A stretch of 45,638 bases of DNA from Caulobacter sp. D5 (GCF_003185805.1 NZ_QHJY01000049.1:1-45638); one strand, 5' to 3'. Positions 25,297 through 34,413 are shown, counted from the first letter of the stretch. Numbers and translations are program-made. Notes: generated from the sequence alone by a model not told the origin.

Positions 25297-26178
25297 ATGT
25301 CGATCTACGAAACCGTCTACAAACTGATGGTGTCCCTGCCCTCGGCCGACGGCGAGATCCATGAACCGGTCAAGGCCGCGATCCGCAGCGCCGGCGCCCG
25401 CAACCGCCAGATCCTGCTGTCCTATCCGCCCAAGGTCGGCGGCACCTTCATGCGCACGGCGCTGATCCACCTGCTGGGCAAGCACTACAAGGCGGGGCTG
25501 TCGCGCGGCTCCTACGCCAATTGCGACCACTCCCGCGACCCGTACTTTCCGCTGCTGCTGAACCAGCACCTGGTCAAGGGCGAGCGCCCGCAGGCGACGG
25601 TGATGCACCTGCACATGTACCCCAACCGCCATGCGACCGACATCCTGGAGGTCTTCGGGGTGTCGGTGGTGCTGGCCTCGCGCAACATCTTCGACGCCCT
25701 GGTCAGCCTGCGCGACATGCACGAGAAGGCGCAGGCCGACGGCCGGCGGATGGACGCCGCCCTGCTGCACTCGGGCCGCAGCTATTACGAGATGAGCGCC
25801 GACGAACGCCGCCACAGCCTCGTGCACATCGCGCCGCTCTGGTACGCGCGGTTCTATGGCCAATGGCTCGACTACCAGCGCCGCTGCCTGGCCGAGGGCC
25901 GGCCCGCGCCGCTCTGGCTGAAGTACGAACAGTTGCGCACCGACCCGCGTGGAGCCCTGGCCCTGATCGCCGCCCATGTCGATCCGGGCAACGCCTACAG
26001 CCAGGCCGAGCTCGACGCGGCCCTGGCGACCAGCCTCACCGACAAGGAGAGCGTGCGCCTCAACAAGGGCGTGGCGGGGCGTGGCGAGGCCTTCTTCTCG
26101 GACGAGGAGAAGCAGGCGATCCGCGCCATCCTGGCGCCCGCGGGCGAGGAGGCGCTGGTCGAGCTGGGGGTGCTGTAG
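25297..26178 (+). CDS. Sulfotransferase-domain protein
   Basis: A 293-residue cytosolic protein with the two PAPS-binding landmarks of sulfotransferases. The 5'-phosphosulfate loop is LLSYPPKVGGTFMRTALIHLL (about 40-60), and the 3'-phosphate region is VVLASRNIFDALVSLRDMHE (about 125-144). A LKYEQLRTDP segment typical of the family follows. Such enzymes move sulfate from PAPS to a sugar or small molecule. It lies after a terminator, so it has its own promoter, and it converges on the second beta-helix gene with 5 bases between the stops. A biosynthetic sulfotransferase inside a glycan-degrading locus is unexpected. It may decorate the cell's own polysaccharide rather than take part in degradation. 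No regulon operator precedes it. Confidence 0.8.
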   Translation: MSIYETVYKLMVSLPSADGEIHEPVKAAIRSAGARNRQILLSYPPKVGGTFMRTALIHLLGKHYKAGLSRGSYANCDHSRDPYFPLLLNQHLVKGERPQATVMHLHMYPNRHATDILEVFGVSVVLASRNIFDALVSLRDMHEKAQADGRRMDAALLHSGRSYYEMSADERRHSLVHIAPLWYARFYGQWLDYQRRCLAEGRPAPLWLKYEQLRTDPRGALALIAAHVDPGNAYSQAELDAALATSLTDKESVRLNKGVAGRGEAFFSDEEKQAIRAILAPAGEEALVELGVL

Positions 26179-26183
26179 GAGGC

Positions 26184-27647
26184 CTACCGGAACGTCAGTC
26201 CCACCACCTCGCCGGTGACCGCGATGTCGCCGTCCTGGGGCGCCTTGATCGGCTTGCCGCCGATGGTCAGGTTCTCGATCGTGACGTTCCTCACGGCGGT
26301 GGTCGCCGACAGACCCCGGATGATCGACGGGCTGGGCAGGCCCTCGCCGGTGAAGGCGACGTTGCGGATGGTGACGCCGTCGATCCCTCGCCCGGCCGCC
26401 TTGTTGTAGCGCGGGTTGTTCCCGGCCACGAGGTTGATCAGCTTGCCCTCCTCGATCCGGTCGACGCGGATGTCGCTGAAGGTGATGTCCTTGATCAGGG
26501 TGCTGTCGCCGGAATAGGCGGCGATCACGCCTTCCCAGTCCGGATCGTCCTCGTCGAGATTGGCCACGTCGATATTGTCGAAGGTCACGTCGCGGATCGT
26601 GCGCGGGTCGGCGTTGTCGCCGAAGTGGCCGACATAGAGGGCGTGGGCGACGTCGACCCACAGCCGCATGTTCGAGACCTTGATGTCGAAGGTGTCGCCG
26701 GGCGGGTTGGGATCGGGAACGCCGGTCTGGGCGGCCTTGGCGCGGCACAGCGGGCAGTCGGCGACCGCGTAGACCACCACGGCGTCGTCCGACACCCGCA
26801 GATAGCCGTCGGCCACCGTCACGTGGCGCGAGGTCGAGATGTTGATCCCGTCCGACCACTTGCCCGAGGTGAAGCCGGTCAGCTGGCTGACGCTGACGTT
26901 CGCCGAATTGCGGATGTTCATCACCCGGGCGGCGTCCTTGCGGTCGCTGTTGACGATGATCAGGTCGGAGACCTCGACGTTGCTGGCCTTCTCCAGGTCG
27001 ATCGCCCGGCCCGGATCCCACAGCAGGCCGCGGCCGGAGATCTTCACGTCGCTGACGCCGGAAAGCTCGAAGGCGCCTTTCAGCACCGCCCCGCCGTCGA
27101 GATAGACGCGCTGGCCCGACTTGACCGGGAAGTAGTCCAGGCCCGCCGGCGGGGTGTGGAAGCCGGGGCCGAAATAGACGAGGTCGCCGCCGGTCGGGCG
27201 CGGCGGGGGCAGGGCGCCGGCGACGATGTGCAGGTTGCGCAGGCGGTCGTCGTCGAACTGCAGCGAAAAGCGCTCGGGCCTGGTCAGGGTCATGCGCAGG
27301 ACCGGGCCCTGGCGCTGGGGCTTCACCGCGCTCGACAGCGGCGCGACCGAGACCTCGGAAAAGCGGCCGTTGTTCTTCATCACCTCCAGCTCGACCGTCC
27401 CGTCGAAGTCGAAATAGACCATCGAGGCGTTCGTCTTGGTGTCGGTGTCGACCTGCACCCGGTATTCGTAGAGGTCGCGCCACTGCCCGCCCGGCGCGCG
27501 CACCCGAACGGTGAAGTCGTCGTTGTGGCCCGCATACAGCAGCTGCGGCGGAACCGGATAGGTGCGCAGCTCGCCGGCCAGGGCCGTCCCGCCCAGCATC
27601 AGCAGCGCGGCCAGCGCCGTCGCGGCGCGTGTCTTCCCGTGGCTCAT
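26184..27647 (-). CDS. Secreted right-handed beta-helix glycosidase (GH28/GH49-like), paralog 2
   Basis: A 487-residue paralog of the protein at 11296-12720. It has a signal peptide (TALAALLMLGGTALA), a sandwich domain (VRVRAPGGQWRDLYEYRVQ), then a beta-helix with KWSDGINISTSRHV and LRVSDDAVVVYAV as the catalytic-type segment, and LDEDDPDWEGVIAAYSGD. It differs by an insertion carrying CPLCRAK (about residue 305), where the paralog has a short loop, so the two may cut different linkages or positions. ATG 27645-27647 follows GGAGA. A perfect regulon operator lies 32 bases upstream. It probably works outside the cytosol on the same glycan as its paralog. Confidence 0.82.
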   Translation of the reverse strand: MSHGKTRAATALAALLMLGGTALAGELRTYPVPPQLLYAGHNDDFTVRVRAPGGQWRDLYEYRVQVDTDTKTNASMVYFDFDGTVELEVMKNNGRFSEVSVAPLSSAVKPQRQGPVLRMTLTRPERFSLQFDDDRLRNLHIVAGALPPPRPTGGDLVYFGPGFHTPPAGLDYFPVKSGQRVYLDGGAVLKGAFELSGVSDVKISGRGLLWDPGRAIDLEKASNVEVSDLIIVNSDRKDAARVMNIRNSANVSVSQLTGFTSGKWSDGINISTSRHVTVADGYLRVSDDAVVVYAVADCPLCRAKAAQTGVPDPNPPGDTFDIKVSNMRLWVDVAHALYVGHFGDNADPRTIRDVTFDNIDVANLDEDDPDWEGVIAAYSGDSTLIKDITFSDIRVDRIEEGKLINLVAGNNPRYNKAAGRGIDGVTIRNVAFTGEGLPSPSIIRGLSATTAVRNVTIENLTIGGKPIKAPQDGDIAVTGEVVGLTFR

Positions 27648-27678
27648 CCGTCTCCGCCCATGTTCGTTATCGATCTTG

Positions 27679-27713
27679 TGATATCGATATCAATGGTGGG
27701 TGTGGGAGGCAAG
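27679..27713 (-). promoter_or_regulatory. Promoter with LacI-type operator for the second beta-helix gene
   Basis: A perfect TGATATCGATATCA lies at 27679-27692. On the minus strand a TTGCCT precedes TATCGA (inside the operator) by 17 bases, the same register as the small-RNA promoter at 2593-2626. A half-site, GTTATCGATC, lies at about 27666-27675 between operator and gene. Confidence 0.62.
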
Positions 27714-27744
27714 CCGTCGGGTGCGGGAAGGGGGAGCCTGAACC

Positions 27745-29259
27745 CTAAGCCGCCTCCGCCTGCCGCACGCGGTCGGCCACGAAGGTCATGTGGTCGGGCA
27801 TGGTGTCGGCCGAGCGGGCGATGACCGCGCGGATCTCGTTCATGCGGGCGCGCAGCAGGTCCTCGCTCATGACGTCGGCCATCGGGTCCCAGCCCCTGGG
27901 CTTGAGGCCCTGGCCGACCATGACGGCGAACCAGGAGGTGTCGTTGAACAGCTCCTCGTTCTCGCGGAAGATCCGGCCGTGGCTCTCGAAGACGGCGATC
28001 TTGTCGGCCAGGTAGTCGGGGATCGGCATCTCCCGCAGATAGTCCCAGTAGGGCGTGTCCGAGCGCTCGGTGGCCTTGTAGTGCAGGATGAGGAAGTCGC
28101 GGATCTTCTCGTACTCGAAGGTCATCACCCGGTTGTAGCGGTCGATGTCGGGCTGCTGGAACCGGCGGTCGGGGAACATGGCCAGCAGGCGCGAGATGCC
28201 CACCTGGATCAGGTGGATGCTCTGGCTTTCCAGCGGCTCCATGAAGCCGGCCGACAGGCCGATGGCGACGACGTTCCTGTTCCAGCTCTTCTTGCGGCGG
28301 CCGGCCTTGAAGCGCAGCAGGTTGGGATCGGCCAGGGGCTCGCCGTCGAGATTGGCGAGCAGATAGGCCGTGGCCTCGTCCTCGCTGATGTGCTGGCTGG
28401 AGAAGGCGTAGCCGTTGCCGATGCGGTGCTGCAGCGGTATCCGCCACTGCCAGCCGGCGGGGCGGGCCGTGGCGCGGGTGACCGGGTCGGTCGAGCCGCC
28501 GGAGGCGCAGGGGAGCGCCACGGCGCGGTCGTTGAGCAGCCAGTGCGACCAGTCCTCGAAGCCGCTTTTCAGCGCGCCCTCGATCAAGAGGCCCCGGAAG
28601 CCCGAGCAGTCGATGAAGAGGTCGCCCTCAATGAGCGTCCCGTTCTCCAGCGTCACCGACTCCACGAAACCGTCGGTTCCGCGCAGGGCGACGTTCGTGA
28701 TCCTGCCCTCGATGCGGCGCACGTGGCGGGCCTCGGCGTAGTCGCGCAGGAAGCGGGCGTAGAGGCCGGCGTCGAAGTGGAAGGCGTAGGCGATGTCGCC
28801 CAGCGGCGAGTTCTTCTGGCCGGTGGGGCGCTGGAACTTGGCCTGCGAGGCGGCCAGCGATTGCAGGGAGTATTCGGAAAGGTCGGCGGCCTCGCCCATG
28901 GCCTGGTAGCGCAGCCAGTAGGCGTGGAACGACACCCCCTCCATGTCGACGCCGTAAGGGCCGAACGGGTGGTGGTAGGTGTGGCCGATCTCTTTCCAGT
29001 CGCGGAACTCGATGGCCAGTTTGTAGGTGGCCTTGGTGCGGCGCAGGAAGTCGTCCTCGTCCAGCCCCAGCATGCGGTTGAACATGTTGATCTGGGGGAT
29101 GGTCGACTCGCCGACCCCGACCGTGCCGATGGCCTCGCTCTCGATGACGGTGACCTTGGTGACCCCGTCCTTGAGGAAGCGCCCCAGGGCGGCGGCGGTC
29201 ATCCAGCCGGCCGTGCCGCCGCCGACGATGACGACGTGGCGGATGCGGTCGTTCGTCAT
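27745..29259 (-). CDS. Flavin-dependent halogenase (tryptophan-halogenase family), copy 2
   Basis: A 504-residue PrnA-type protein. It has the FAD-binding VVIVGGGTAGWMTAAAL at the start, the family WQWRIPLQHRIG motif, a Lys in RTKATYKLAIEF matching the catalytic Lys79 of PrnA, and a Glu in EPLESQSIHLIQ matching its Glu346. Known members use FADH2, oxygen and halide to chlorinate or brominate aromatic rings, while the substrate of these receptor-linked copies is unknown. Its ATG overlaps the stop of the upstream halogenase by four bases (ATGA), so the pair is co-translated. It needs a separate flavin reductase, and none is encoded nearby. Confidence 0.9.
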   Translation of the reverse strand: MTNDRIRHVVIVGGGTAGWMTAAALGRFLKDGVTKVTVIESEAIGTVGVGESTIPQINMFNRMLGLDEDDFLRRTKATYKLAIEFRDWKEIGHTYHHPFGPYGVDMEGVSFHAYWLRYQAMGEAADLSEYSLQSLAASQAKFQRPTGQKNSPLGDIAYAFHFDAGLYARFLRDYAEARHVRRIEGRITNVALRGTDGFVESVTLENGTLIEGDLFIDCSGFRGLLIEGALKSGFEDWSHWLLNDRAVALPCASGGSTDPVTRATARPAGWQWRIPLQHRIGNGYAFSSQHISEDEATAYLLANLDGEPLADPNLLRFKAGRRKKSWNRNVVAIGLSAGFMEPLESQSIHLIQVGISRLLAMFPDRRFQQPDIDRYNRVMTFEYEKIRDFLILHYKATERSDTPYWDYLREMPIPDYLADKIAVFESHGRIFRENEELFNDTSWFAVMVGQGLKPRGWDPMADVMSEDLLRARMNEIRAVIARSADTMPDHMTFVADRVRQAEAA

Positions 29260-30779
29260 GCGGGAACTCCTGAGGGGGCCGGCTCGCCGCAGTAGCGGGC
29301 GACGAAATCGGCGTGGCTGGGCATGGCCTCGGCCGTGCGGGTGATCAGGGCCGAAAGGTGGGCGAGGCGCTGCATCACCTGGTCGCCCGGCAGGCTGTCG
29401 ACCAGCGGGTCCCACTCCTCCGGCGTGATCCCCTGGCCCAGCAGCACGGCCAGCCAGTTGGGCTCGTGGAACAGGTCGTAGTCGGAGGGGAACCAGCGGC
29501 CGCGATGGGCGAACAGCTCCATGCGCCGCGCCAGGCTGTCGGGCACGGTCATCGACGACAGGTAGCGCCAGTAGTCGGTATCGTCGCGGCGGGTGGCGTG
29601 GAAGTGCAGGACCACGAAGTCGCGGATGCGGTCGACCTGTTCGGCGGTCAGGCGGTTGTACTCGTCGATCTCCAGCGGATCGACGCCATGGCCGGGGAAC
29701 AGGGCCAGCAGCTTGGTGATGCCGGCCTGGATCATGTGGATGCTGGTGCTTTCCAGCGGCTCGATGAAGCCGGCCGACAGGCCGATCGAGCAGACGTTCT
29801 TCTCCCAGGCCCGCTCGCGGCGGCCCGGCGTGAAGCGCAGGAAGTTGGGCTCGTCGGTCGGCCGGCCGTCGAGATTGGTCAGCAGGGTGTCGAGCGCCCG
29901 CTCGTCGTCGACGTGGTGGCTGGAATAGACGTAGCCGTTGCCGATGCGGTGCTGGAGCGGGATGCGCCATTGCCAGCCGCCCTCGCGGGCGGTGGCGCGG
30001 GTGAAGGGTGTGAGGCCGTCGCCGCCGAGTTCGCACGGGATCGCCACGGCGCGGTTGTTGGGCAGCCAACGGCTCCAGTCCTGATAGGGGACCTTCAGGG
30101 CCTGGCCGATCAGCAGGCCGCGGAAGCCCGAGCAGTCGACGAAGAACTCGCCCTCCACCCGGCGGCCGTCCTCCAGGACCACGGCCTCGACGAAACCGGT
30201 TTCGGCGTGCTGGTCGACCTGCGCGATCCGGCCCTCGACTCGCATGACGCCCCGCGCCTCGGCGAAGCCGCGCAGGAAGCGGGCGTAGAGGCCGGCGTCG
30301 AAGTGATAGGCGTACTTCAGGCTCGACATCACCTTGGCCGGATCGGGATCGGGCAGGGCGAAGCGCCAGCGCCGGGCGGCGGCCTCGGTCAGGTTGAAGT
30401 CGCCGATCGGGCCGGCCTGTTTCGCGAACTTGCGCCAGACCTGATGGAACTTCACGCCCTCCAGGTCGAGGCCGAAGGTCCCGAACGGGTGGTGGTAGGT
30501 CTCGCCGATCGCGCCCCAGTCGACGAACTCGATGCCCAGCTTGAAGCTGGCCTTGGTGGCCCGCATGAAGGCGCGCTCGTCCAGGCCCAGCATGGCGTTG
30601 AAGGTCAGGATCGGCGGGATGGTGGCCTCGCCGACGCCCACCGTGCCGATGGCCTCGGACTCGACGAGGGTGATCTTCAGGCCCTGGGCGCTGAGGGTCT
30701 TGGCCAGGGCGGCGGCGGTCATCCAGCCGGCCGTGCCGCCGCCGACGATGACCACGGACTTCAGCCGTTGGTCTGACAT
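29256..30779 (-). CDS. Flavin-dependent halogenase (tryptophan-halogenase family), copy 1
   Basis: A 507-residue paralog of the downstream halogenase and first gene of the pair. It has VVIVGGGTAGWMTAAAL at about 9-25, the catalytic-type Lys80 in TKASFKLGIEF, WQWRIPLQHRIGNGY, and the Glu in EPLESTSIHMIQ. All residues needed for catalysis appear intact in both copies. GGAAGGGG precedes the ATG. Transcription diverges from the TonB receptor at 31089, and the 309-base gap holds two inverted repeats. Receptor-halogenase pairing is recurrent in Caulobacter relatives, but what is halogenated is not established. Confidence 0.9.
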   Translation of the reverse strand: MSDQRLKSVVIVGGGTAGWMTAAALAKTLSAQGLKITLVESEAIGTVGVGEATIPPILTFNAMLGLDERAFMRATKASFKLGIEFVDWGAIGETYHHPFGTFGLDLEGVKFHQVWRKFAKQAGPIGDFNLTEAAARRWRFALPDPDPAKVMSSLKYAYHFDAGLYARFLRGFAEARGVMRVEGRIAQVDQHAETGFVEAVVLEDGRRVEGEFFVDCSGFRGLLIGQALKVPYQDWSRWLPNNRAVAIPCELGGDGLTPFTRATAREGGWQWRIPLQHRIGNGYVYSSHHVDDERALDTLLTNLDGRPTDEPNFLRFTPGRRERAWEKNVCSIGLSAGFIEPLESTSIHMIQAGITKLLALFPGHGVDPLEIDEYNRLTAEQVDRIRDFVVLHFHATRRDDTDYWRYLSSMTVPDSLARRMELFAHRGRWFPSDYDLFHEPNWLAVLLGQGITPEEWDPLVDSLPGDQVMQRLAHLSALITRTAEAMPSHADFVARYCGEPAPSGVPA

Positions 30780-31088
30780 GGTAAGCCCCTTCCACCCCGA
30801 AGATCTTATGTCTGGACGGCCTTTTTGACCGTTTCAAGCGGGTCGTAAATTGACGGCGCTGTCGGCCTTTGTCACCTCGCCTTCGCCAGAAAAGCGCGCC
30901 ACGGCCTCCAGGTTGATGAATTAATTCAGTAAAAACAGCAACTTGATATCCGCATTGCATCAGATTGCAGAGTTCTTTCAACGCCCTTGACGTGGTCGAC
31001 CTTTGCCATATCATCAGACCAATAATGGTCTCGACATATGACCAATGGTAGCGCTACCGAGCTACCGGGACTGGGGAGGAAGACAAGA
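30780..31088. other. Divergent promoter region between halogenases and third TonB receptor
   Basis: There is no gene here. On the plus strand TTGACG (30987-30992) and TATCAT (31009-31014) form a likely promoter 16 bases apart. Next come the inverted repeat AGACCAATAATGGTCT (31016-31031), the palindrome GGTAGCGCTACC (31047-31058) and the receptor Shine-Dalgarno GGGGAGGA. The regulon palindrome found elsewhere in the window is absent here. Confidence 0.65.
31016..31058 (+). promoter_or_regulatory. Two operators at the third TonB receptor promoter
   Basis: AGACCAATAATGGTCT (31016-31031) has 6-base arms AGACCA/TGGTCT and lies over the expected start point. GGTAGCGCTACC (31047-31058) is a perfect 12-bp palindrome with the AGCGCT centre usual for LacI-type operators, and it resembles the operator sequences associated with xylose control in Caulobacter (recalled, not checked). 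With GH10 and CE15 genes downstream, xylose or xylo-oligosaccharide control is a reasonable reading. Confidence 0.6.
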
Positions 31089-34000
31089 ATGAGCTCCGCA
31101 AAAGGAGCGTCCGCGACCCGTGGGCGCCACACTCTCGGCGACAATCTGAAGTTCGGCCTGCGCTGCGGGGCCTCGGCGCTGGCGCTGAGCCTGGTGTTCG
31201 GCGCGACGGCCCTGGCCCAGACGGCGGCCAAGAAAGACTCCACCGAGGACACGGTCGACGAGGTGATCGTCACCAGCATCAAGCAGAGCCTCAAGAGCAG
31301 CCAGCAGCTGAAGCAGTCGTCCGAGATCATCGGCGACTCGATCACCGCCGAGGACATCGGCGCCCTGCCGGACCGCTCGGTGACCGAGGCCCTGCAGCGC
31401 GTGCCCGGCGTGTCGATCAACCGCTTCGCCGCCGGCGTGGACCCCGACCACTTCTCGGTCGAAGGCTCGGGCGTCGTGGTTCGCGGCCTCAACTTCGTGC
31501 GCTCCGAGCTGAACGGCCGCGACACCTTCACCGCCAACAACGGCCGGATCCTCAGCTTCGCGGACGTGCCGTCCGAGCTGATGGGCGGCGTCGACGTGTT
31601 CAAGAGCCCCTCGGCCGACCTGATCGAGGGCGGCATCTCGGGCACGGTGAACCTGCGCACGCGCCTGCCGTTCGACAGCAACAAGCGCATTCTGTCGCTG
31701 TCGGCCGAGGCCAGCTACGGCGACATGGTCAAGAAGTGGAAGCCGACCTACTCGTTCCTCTACAGCGACCGCTTCGACACCAACATCGGCGAGATCGGCG
31801 TCCTCGCCAGCTTCGTGAACTCCGAACTGGCCAGCCGCAGCGACGCCATCCAGGTGTCGAACTTCGGCTGCCGCACCAACCTGGGCGTCACCACGGGCGA
31901 TTGCGGCAACGGCACGAGCGGGGTGTGGTTCCCGCGCGGCGCGGCGTTCCGCTCGACCACCAACGAGCGCGAGCGCCAGGGCCAGGCCGGTGCCATCCAG
32001 TGGCGGAGCAACGACGGCACGATGCAGGCCGCGTTCCAGTACCTGCGGTCGAAGTCGACGACCAAGTGGACCGAGCACGCCGTCGAGATCGCCACCGACA
32101 ACGTGACCAGCAACGGCGACTCGCGCCCGGCCGCCGGCACCACCTTCACCTTCGACGAGGACGGCGTCTTCACGAACGGTATCATCACCGGCACCACCGG
32201 CTGGCGCGCCGACCAGAACGGCTCGGATCCGCGCACGCCGATCAACGGCCTGCAGTCGAACAACATCCGCCGCGACGAGCAGACGACCAACCTCACCACC
32301 GACTATGGCTTCAACTTCAAATGGACGCCGAACGAGCACTGGGGGATCCAGTTCGACGCCCAGCACGTGGATTCCAAGGTCGATGCGATCAGCATGGGCC
32401 TGTGGGGTTCGACGTTCCAGAACGCGTCGATCACCCTGAACGGCTCGGACGCGCCGACCGTGACCTTCCTGCCGCCGGCCAACGGCACCTCGGTGGTCAC
32501 CTGCACCACCTACAGCGCCAGCTGCCCGTCCTACGCGCAAGGCACGCACACCAGCCTGAGCGACCCGTACAACAGCTTCTGGCGCTCGGCGATGGACCAC
32601 ATCGAGCAGTCGGAAGGCACCGAGGACGCGGTCAAGATCGACGTCGAATACAAGTTCGACAACGACAGCTGGCTCGACTCGATCAAGGGCGGCGTCCGCT
32701 GGTCCGAGCGTGACCAGACCACCCGCTTCTCGGCCTACAACTGGGGCGTCATCAGCGAGATCTGGGGCAGCGGCGGCCCGGTGTGGATGACCGACGCCAT
32801 CAACGGCAACCCGTCCACGGCCGGCGGTTCCGACAGCACAGCCCTGGTCGAGAAGTACGTCTTCGACAACTTCATGCGCGGCAAGGTCGCCGTCCCGACC
32901 GGCTCCGACGGGCGGCTGTTCTATTCGCAGAACCTGATCGAAAACTACGCGGCGGTCTCGCAGTTCGCCCTGTCGGTGGGCGACGAATGGCGCACGCGCC
33001 TGGTGAACGGCTGTCCGCAGAACTGGGTGCCGCTGGCGCAGCGATGCAATGTCGTTTCCGGCACGCCGTTCCGCCCGCAGGAGATCAACCCGGTCAACGA
33101 AGGGACCGAGTCGGCCTATCTGATGGCGCGCTTCAAGGGCGTGACCGGCGACTACAAGGTCAGCGGCAATGTCGGCCTGCGCTACACCAAGACCGAGCGC
33201 GTCGCCGACGGCTACCTGGCCTTCCCGCTGGCCTCCAGCCTGCCGACCGAACTGGACTGCGCGTCGGTTCCTGTCGGGCAGACCCCTTCGCCGTTCTGCC
33301 AGCTGACGCCGGCGGTCCGGGCGGCCTCTCGCCTGTGGGCCAACGGCGCCCTGATCCCGAACCGGGCCAGGGCCAAGTTCGAGTACCTGCTGCCGAGCTT
33401 CAATCTGAAGGTGATGGCCCCGCACGGCCTGCAGTATCGCTTCGGTCTGTCGAAGACGATCACGCCGCCCGACATCGGCCTGACCCGCAACTTCTACAAC
33501 CTGACCCTCAACACCAACGCCGACGGCATCACCAACGGCGTGCCCAGCGGCAACGTCCCCGTGGGCAATCCCTATCTGAAGCCCACCCAATCCAAGAACA
33601 TCGACGCCTCGGTGGAATGGTACTTCGCGCCGGTCGGCTCGCTGACCTTCGCGGCCTTCTACAAGGAGCTGACGGACGTCGCCTACAACAGGACCAGCCG
33701 CCTGCCGTTCACCAACAACGGCGTGACGTTCGACGTCGTGATCACCCAGCCCGGCAACTCGGACGTCAAGGCCACGGTCAAGGGCTTCGAGGTCGGCTAC
33801 CAGCAGTTCTACGACTTCCTGCCCAAGCCGCTGGACGGGTTCGGCATCAACGCCAACTACAGCTACATCGAAAGCAGCGGGGTGCCGCAAAGCACGCTGT
33901 CGGCGACCGACCCCGACGTGGCCGCCGGCCGCATCACCACGGTCGACACCAGCAAGCTGCCGCTGCAGGGCCTCTCGAAGCACAACGTCAACTTCGCGGC

Positions 34001-34301
34001 GATCTACGAGAAGGGGCCGGTCTCGGCGCGCCTGGCCTACAACTGGCGCTCGGACTTCCTGCTCACCGTCCGTGACGTGATCGTGCCCTACGCCCCGATC
34101 ATGAACGAGGCGACCGGGCAGCTGGACGGATCGTTCTTCTACACGATCAATCCGAAGATGAAGGTCGGCGTCCAGGGCGTGAACCTGCTGAACGAGACCA
34201 CCCGTACGACCCAGGTGCTCAACAGCAGCCTGCTGAAGACGGGCCGCTCGTGGTTCGTCAACGACCGGCGCTACACCTTCGTGCTTCGCGCCAGCTTCTA
34301 G
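31089..34301 (+). CDS. TonB-dependent outer-membrane receptor (xylan module)
   Basis: A 1070-residue receptor. Its start has an Arg-rich n-region and the hydrophobic stretch ASALALSLVFGATALAQ, then VDEVIVTSIKQSLKSS. The plug includes ITAEDIGALPDRSVTEALQRVPGVS and IEGGISGTVNLRTRLPF, and the long barrel ends with an aromatic (LRASF). ATG 31089 follows GGGGAGGA by 8 bases and is preferred to the frame opening at 31038, which would overlap the operator. It diverges from two halogenase genes and is followed by GH10 and CE15 genes, so its ligand is most likely glucuronoxylan oligosaccharides. Confidence 0.93.
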   Translation: MSSAKGASATRGRHTLGDNLKFGLRCGASALALSLVFGATALAQTAAKKDSTEDTVDEVIVTSIKQSLKSSQQLKQSSEIIGDSITAEDIGALPDRSVTEALQRVPGVSINRFAAGVDPDHFSVEGSGVVVRGLNFVRSELNGRDTFTANNGRILSFADVPSELMGGVDVFKSPSADLIEGGISGTVNLRTRLPFDSNKRILSLSAEASYGDMVKKWKPTYSFLYSDRFDTNIGEIGVLASFVNSELASRSDAIQVSNFGCRTNLGVTTGDCGNGTSGVWFPRGAAFRSTTNERERQGQAGAIQWRSNDGTMQAAFQYLRSKSTTKWTEHAVEIATDNVTSNGDSRPAAGTTFTFDEDGVFTNGIITGTTGWRADQNGSDPRTPINGLQSNNIRRDEQTTNLTTDYGFNFKWTPNEHWGIQFDAQHVDSKVDAISMGLWGSTFQNASITLNGSDAPTVTFLPPANGTSVVTCTTYSASCPSYAQGTHTSLSDPYNSFWRSAMDHIEQSEGTEDAVKIDVEYKFDNDSWLDSIKGGVRWSERDQTTRFSAYNWGVISEIWGSGGPVWMTDAINGNPSTAGGSDSTALVEKYVFDNFMRGKVAVPTGSDGRLFYSQNLIENYAAVSQFALSVGDEWRTRLVNGCPQNWVPLAQRCNVVSGTPFRPQEINPVNEGTESAYLMARFKGVTGDYKVSGNVGLRYTKTERVADGYLAFPLASSLPTELDCASVPVGQTPSPFCQLTPAVRAASRLWANGALIPNRARAKFEYLLPSFNLKVMAPHGLQYRFGLSKTITPPDIGLTRNFYNLTLNTNADGITNGVPSGNVPVGNPYLKPTQSKNIDASVEWYFAPVGSLTFAAFYKELTDVAYNRTSRLPFTNNGVTFDVVITQPGNSDVKATVKGFEVGYQQFYDFLPKPLDGFGINANYSYIESSGVPQSTLSATDPDVAAGRITTVDTSKLPLQGLSKHNVNFAAIYEKGPVSARLAYNWRSDFLLTVRDVIVPYAPIMNEATGQLDGSFFYTINPKMKVGVQGVNLLNETTRTTQVLNSSLLKTGRSWFVNDRRYTFVLRASF

Positions 34302-34314
34302 ATCTTCGACAGGG

Positions 34315-34338
34315 CGCGCGGCAGCTTACCGCCGCGCG
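34315..34338 (+). terminator. Terminator-like hairpin after the third TonB receptor
   Basis: An 8-bp stem, CGCGCGGC (34315-34322) with GCCGCGCG (34331-34338), follows the receptor stop by 13 bases. There is no clean T-run, so termination may be partial and allow expression of the xylanase gene. Confidence 0.5.
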
Positions 34339-34413
34339 TCCACCTTCCTGCCGACTTCCCCCGCGCATCGTCTGCCCTGGCGGTGCGCGGTTTCTTTTGA
34401 GTGCGAGGTTTCC

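Noticed and set aside
30942-30958. TTGATATCCGC as another regulon operator
   Set aside because: Only one half matches and the other half shows no symmetry.
27745-31014. Single 1089-codon protein covering both halogenases
   Set aside because: The upstream part is the wrong frame of the first halogenase. The two real genes overlap by ATGA and each has its own FAD motif.
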